A stretch of DNA of 9,178 nt. It comes from Pseudomonadota bacterium (GTDB lineage Bacteria; Pseudomonadota; Gammaproteobacteria; Burkholderiales; Burkholderiaceae_C). The DNA is taken from NCBI GenBank assembly GCA_023460715.1, contig JAEWPH010000105.1, positions 1-9,178 of the forward strand, read 5' to 3'. The translations under genes were made by a program, and so were the position numbers. Position 1 is the first letter of the stretch. Each line of letters starts with the position of its first letter. Positions 6,731 to 9,178 of this stretch are shown here, in pieces. Under the pieces are notes generated by a model. The model searched no databases. It was not told the origin of the DNA and worked only from the letters and a program-made list of their open reading frames with translations.

Positions 6731-8833
6731 ATGGCACGCAAGACCCCCATCGAGCGCTACCGCAACATCGGTATCTCGGCCCACATCGACGCTGGCAAGA
6801 CCACGACGACCGAACGTATCCTGTTCTACACGGGTGTGAACCACAAGATCGGTGAAGTGCATGACGGCGCTGCCACCATGGACTGGATGGAACAGGAGCA
6901 AGAGCGCGGCATCACGATCACGTCGGCTGCCACGACCTGCTTCTGGAAGGGCATGGACATGTCCTACCCCGAGCACCGCTTCAACATCATCGACACCCCC
7001 GGCCACGTGGACTTCACCATCGAGGTGGAGCGTTCCATGCGCGTGCTGGACGGCGCCTGCATGGTGTACTGCGCCGTGGGTGGCGTGCAGCCCCAGTCGG
7101 AAACCGTCTGGCGCCAGGCCAACAAGTACAAGGTGCCCCGTCTCGCGTTCGTCAACAAGATGGACCGCACCGGCGCCAACTTCTTCAAGGTCTACGACCA
7201 GATGCGTCTGCGCCTGAAGGCCAACCCCGTGCCGGTCGTGATCCCGATCGGCGCTGAAGAAAACTTCACCGGCGTGGTCGATCTGCTCAAGATGAAGGCC
7301 ATCATCTGGGACGAAGCCTCGCAAGGCATGAAGTTCGACTACAAGGACATTCCTGCAGAGCTGGCCGAGTCCGCCAAGGAATGGCGCGAGAAGATGGTCG
7401 AGGCCGCTGCCGAAGCGTCCGAAGAACTGATGAACAAGTACCTGGAAGAGGGTGACCTCTCCGAGGAAGAGATCAAAGTCGGCCTGCGCACGCGCACGAT
7501 CGCCACCGAGATCCAGCCGATGCTGTGCGGTACCGCGTTCAAGAACAAGGGTGTGCAGCGCATGCTGGACGCCGTGATCGACTACCTGCCTTCGCCCATC
7601 GACGTCCCCCCGGTCCCCGGCTTCGACGAAGACGAGAAGGAAACCAGCCGCAAGGCCGACGACAGCGAGAAGTTCTCCGCTCTGGCGTTCAAGCTGATGA
7701 CCGACCCGTTCGTCGGCCAGCTGACGTTCGTGCGCGTGTACTCCGGTGTGCTCTCCAAGGGCGACACCGTGTACAACCCCGTCAAGGGCAAGAAGGAGCG
7801 TATCGGCCGTATCGTGCAGATGCACGCCAACGAGCGGATCGAAGTCGAGGAAATCCGTGCCGGCGACATCGCCGCATGCGTGGGCCTGAAGGACGTGACC
7901 ACGGGTGAAACCCTGTGCGATCCCGAAGCCATCCTGACGCTGGAGCGCATGGTGTTCCCCGAGCCCGTGATCACGCAGGCCGTGGAACCCAAGACGAAGA
8001 CCGACCAGGAAAAGATGGGCATCGCCCTGCAACGCCTGGCTGCGGAAGATCCTTCGTTCCGCGTGAAGACCGATGAGGAATCGGGCCAGACGCTGATCGC
8101 CGGCATGGGCGAGCTGCACCTGGAAATCATCGTGGACCGCATGAAGCGTGAATTCGGCGTGGAAGCCAACGTGGGCAAGCCCCAGGTGGCCTACCGCGAA
8201 ACCATCCGCAAGACGGTGGAAGAAGCCGAAGGCAAGTTCGTGCGCCAGTCCGGTGGTAAGGGCCAGTACGGCCACGTCGTGCTCAAGATCGAGCCGAACG
8301 AAGCCGGCAAGGGCATCGAGTTCGTCGACGCCATCAAGGGCGGTGTGGTTCCTCGCGAATTCATCCCGGCCGTGGAAAAGGGCATCAACGAAGCCGTCAC
8401 GCAAGGCGTGCTGGCCGGCTATCCGGTGGTGGACGTCAAGGTCACGCTGCACTTCGGTTCGTACCACGATGTGGACTCGAACGAACTGGCGTTCAAGATG
8501 GCTGCCATCTTCGGCTTCAAGGAAGGCTGCCGCAAGGCCGGTCCCGTCATCCTGGAACCCATGATGGCCGTGGAAGTGGAAACGCCTGAAGACTACGCCG
8601 GTACCGTGATGGGCGACCTGTCCTCGCGACGCGGCATGGTGCAGGGCATGGACGACATGGTCGGTGGCGGCAAGGCCATCAAGGCCGAAGTGCCTCTGTC
8701 CGAAATGTTCGGCTACTCGACCTCGCTGCGCTCCGCAACGCAAGGCCGCGCCACGTACACGATGGAATTCAAGCACTACAGCGAAGCCCCTCGCAACGTG
8801 TCTGAAGCCATCATGGCAGCCCGCGCCAAGTAA
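6731..8833 (+). CDS. fusA: Translation elongation factor G
   Basis: A full-length 700-residue EF-G, the GTPase that drives tRNA-mRNA translocation and, with ribosome recycling factor, splits post-termination ribosomes. GTPase motifs are intact: G1 AHIDAGKT (17-24), G2 RGITI (59-63), G3 DTPGH (88-92), G4 NKMD (142-145). Domain II contains [20 protein letters not shown], domain [17 protein letters not shown], domain [17 protein letters not shown], and domain V ends [20 protein letters not shown]. The length and operon position fit the standard EF-G rather than a second paralogue. The Shine-Dalgarno before ATG 6731 is weak (GAAAGAAA), so coupling to rpsG translation or help from the upstream hairpin is possible. 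A 221-base gap separates it from tuf. Confidence 0.99.
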   Translation: MARKTPIERYRNIGISAHIDAGKTTTTERILFYTGVNHKIGEVHDGAATMDWMEQEQERGITITSAATTCFWKGMDMSYPEHRFNIIDTPGHVDFTIEVERSMRVLDGACMVYCAVGGVQPQSETVWRQANKYKVPRLAFVNKMDRTGANFFKVYDQMRLRLKANPVPVVIPIGAEENFTGVVDLLKMKAIIWDEASQGMKFDYKDIPAELAESAKEWREKMVEAAAEASEELMNKYLEEGDLSEEEIKVGLRTRTIATEIQPMLCGTAFKNKGVQRMLDAVIDYLPSPIDVPPVPGFDEDEKETSRKADDSEKFSALAFKLMTDPFVGQLTFVRVYSGVLSKGDTVYNPVKGKKERIGRIVQMHANERIEVEEIRAGDIAACVGLKDVTTGETLCDPEAILTLERMVFPEPVITQAVEPKTKTDQEKMGIALQRLAAEDPSFRVKTDEESGQTLIAGMGELHLEIIVDRMKREFGVEANVGKPQVAYRETIRKTVEEAEGKFVRQSGGKGQYGHVVLKIEPNEAGKGIEFVDAIKGGVVPREFIPAVEKGINEAVTQGVLAGYPVVDVKVTLHFGSYHDVDSNELAFKMAAIFGFKEGCRKAGPVILEPMMAVEVETPEDYAGTVMGDLSSRRGMVQGMDDMVGGGKAIKAEVPLSEMFGYSTSLRSATQGRATYTMEFKHYSEAPRNVSEAIMAARAK

Positions 8834-8892
8834 AGGCCCGGGGCGGGAGGGGGTCGCGGTAGTGGCTCCTTCCCGTTGGTTTGAATGAGATC

Positions 8893-8942
8893 GGCTTGCG
8901 GCGCTTATTCCGTAAGCGCATGCAGCTATAAAAATAGTAGCA
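8893..8942 (+). repeat. Dispersed intergenic repeat, copy 3
   Basis: GCGCTTA (8901-8907) and TAAGCGC (8913-8919) form a perfect 7-bp stem around TTCCG. It is followed by GCTATAAAAATAGTAGCA (8925-8942) with a GCTA/TAGC stem. Layout and orientation are those of copies 1 and 2. It lies in the fusA-tuf gap. Confidence 0.7.
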
Positions 8943-8954
8943 AAATTCTTGCAA

Positions 8955-9013
8955 TCTGCGACCCGGTGCCGTCCTGTTGCCCTGTGCGGGACGAATCAGC
9001 AATCGGGTGCAGA
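8955..9013 (+). promoter_or_regulatory. Folded leader upstream of tuf
   Basis: TCTGC+ACCCG (8955-8965, one bulged G) pairs with CGGGTGCAGA (9004-9013), 10 pairs. Inside it CGTCCTG (8970-8976) pairs with CGGGACG (8987-8993), 7 pairs with one G-T. Together they make a nested two-helix structure 41 bases before the tuf ATG. Function is unknown. The rest of the 221-base gap (8834-9054) holds repeat copy 3 and, at 8844-8875, only a weak long-loop hairpin. Confidence 0.45.
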
Positions 9014-9054
9014 CGTTAAACCCTGACACAGGCAATGCTCTTTGGAGATTCAAA

Positions 9055-9178
9055 ATGGCAAAAGGTAAGTTCGAACGTACCAAGCCCCACGTCAACGTGG
9101 GCACCATCGGCCACGTGGACCACGGCAAGACGACGCTGACCGCAGCGATCGCCACCGTGCTGTCCGCCAAGTTCGGCG
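9055..9178 (+). CDS. tuf: Translation elongation factor Tu, N-terminal 41 codons; runs off the right edge
   Basis: The product starts [20 protein letters not shown] and contains the P-loop GHVDHGKTT (residues 19-27), diagnostic for EF-Tu, which delivers aminoacyl-tRNA to the ribosome as a GTP complex. ATG 9055 has a good Shine-Dalgarno (GGAGA, 9044-9048) 6 bases upstream. It follows fusA, the standard str operon order, but the 221-base gap with its own repeat copy and folded leader suggests it may also be transcribed separately. Many proteobacteria carry a second tuf copy elsewhere; whether this one does cannot be seen here. Confidence 0.98.

Noticed and set aside
6713..8776. 687-codon open frame antisense to fusA
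   Set aside because: It mirrors fusA in the frame where high-GC codon bias removes stops; the product is His/Val/Leu/Gly-rich with no recognisable domain.
8844..8875. CGGGAGGG/CCTTCCCG hairpin after fusA as a terminator
   Set aside because: The loop is 16 bases, one pair is G-T and no T-run follows; too weak to call.
8834..9054. tRNA gene or small ORF between fusA and tuf
   Set aside because: No cloverleaf, anticodon-arm or T-loop sequence could be fitted, and no open frame with a ribosome binding site is present.

Overview
This is a high-GC, gene-dense chromosomal segment from a betaproteobacterium, most likely of the family Comamonadaceae (Acidovorax/Diaphorobacter-like). The call rests on the Burkholderiales-type ribosomal protein S12 and S7 sequences, the GC-rich codon use, a Mg-type HemB, and a short intergenic repeat (a GCGCTT...AAGCGC stem, then an AGCTAT...ATAGCA stem) that I associate with this family. 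Genus cannot be fixed from the sequence alone.

Layout. On the minus strand, hemB (427-1434) is followed 53 bases later by the 5' part of a probable CorA-type cation transporter (373 to beyond the left edge). Divergent from hemB, on the plus strand, are a HemJ/CopD-like four-helix membrane protein (1640-2068) and, 20 bases on, a large VanZ-family membrane protein (2089-3186). After a 229-base gap with a candidate -10 box, a hairpin and a repeat copy come a small alpha/beta hydrolase (3416-4066) and a secreted D-Ala-D-Ala carboxypeptidase of the PBP5/6 type (4194-5375). The right half is the classic str operon: promoter at 5506-5534, rpsL, rpsG, fusA and the first 41 codons of tuf, which runs off the right edge.

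How the genes work together. hemB (porphobilinogen synthase) and the hemJ-like gene (protoporphyrinogen oxidase) are an early and a late step of haem synthesis placed back to back. The carboxypeptidase trims peptidoglycan stem peptides. rpsL, rpsG, fusA and tuf supply two small-subunit proteins and the two main elongation factors, normally co-expressed and autoregulated by S7.

Non-coding content. No gap exceeds 300 bases. The gaps are nevertheless structured: three same-orientation copies of one repeat (about 368-426, 3347-3411, 8893-8942), and hairpins in the rpsL leader, the rpsL-rpsG gap, the rpsG-fusA gap and the tuf leader. I saw no tRNA, rRNA, CRISPR array, IS element or phage gene. This is essentially a housekeeping region. 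I found no new multi-gene system; the items worth a second look are the repeat copies that touch gene starts and ends, and the structured leaders of the str operon.
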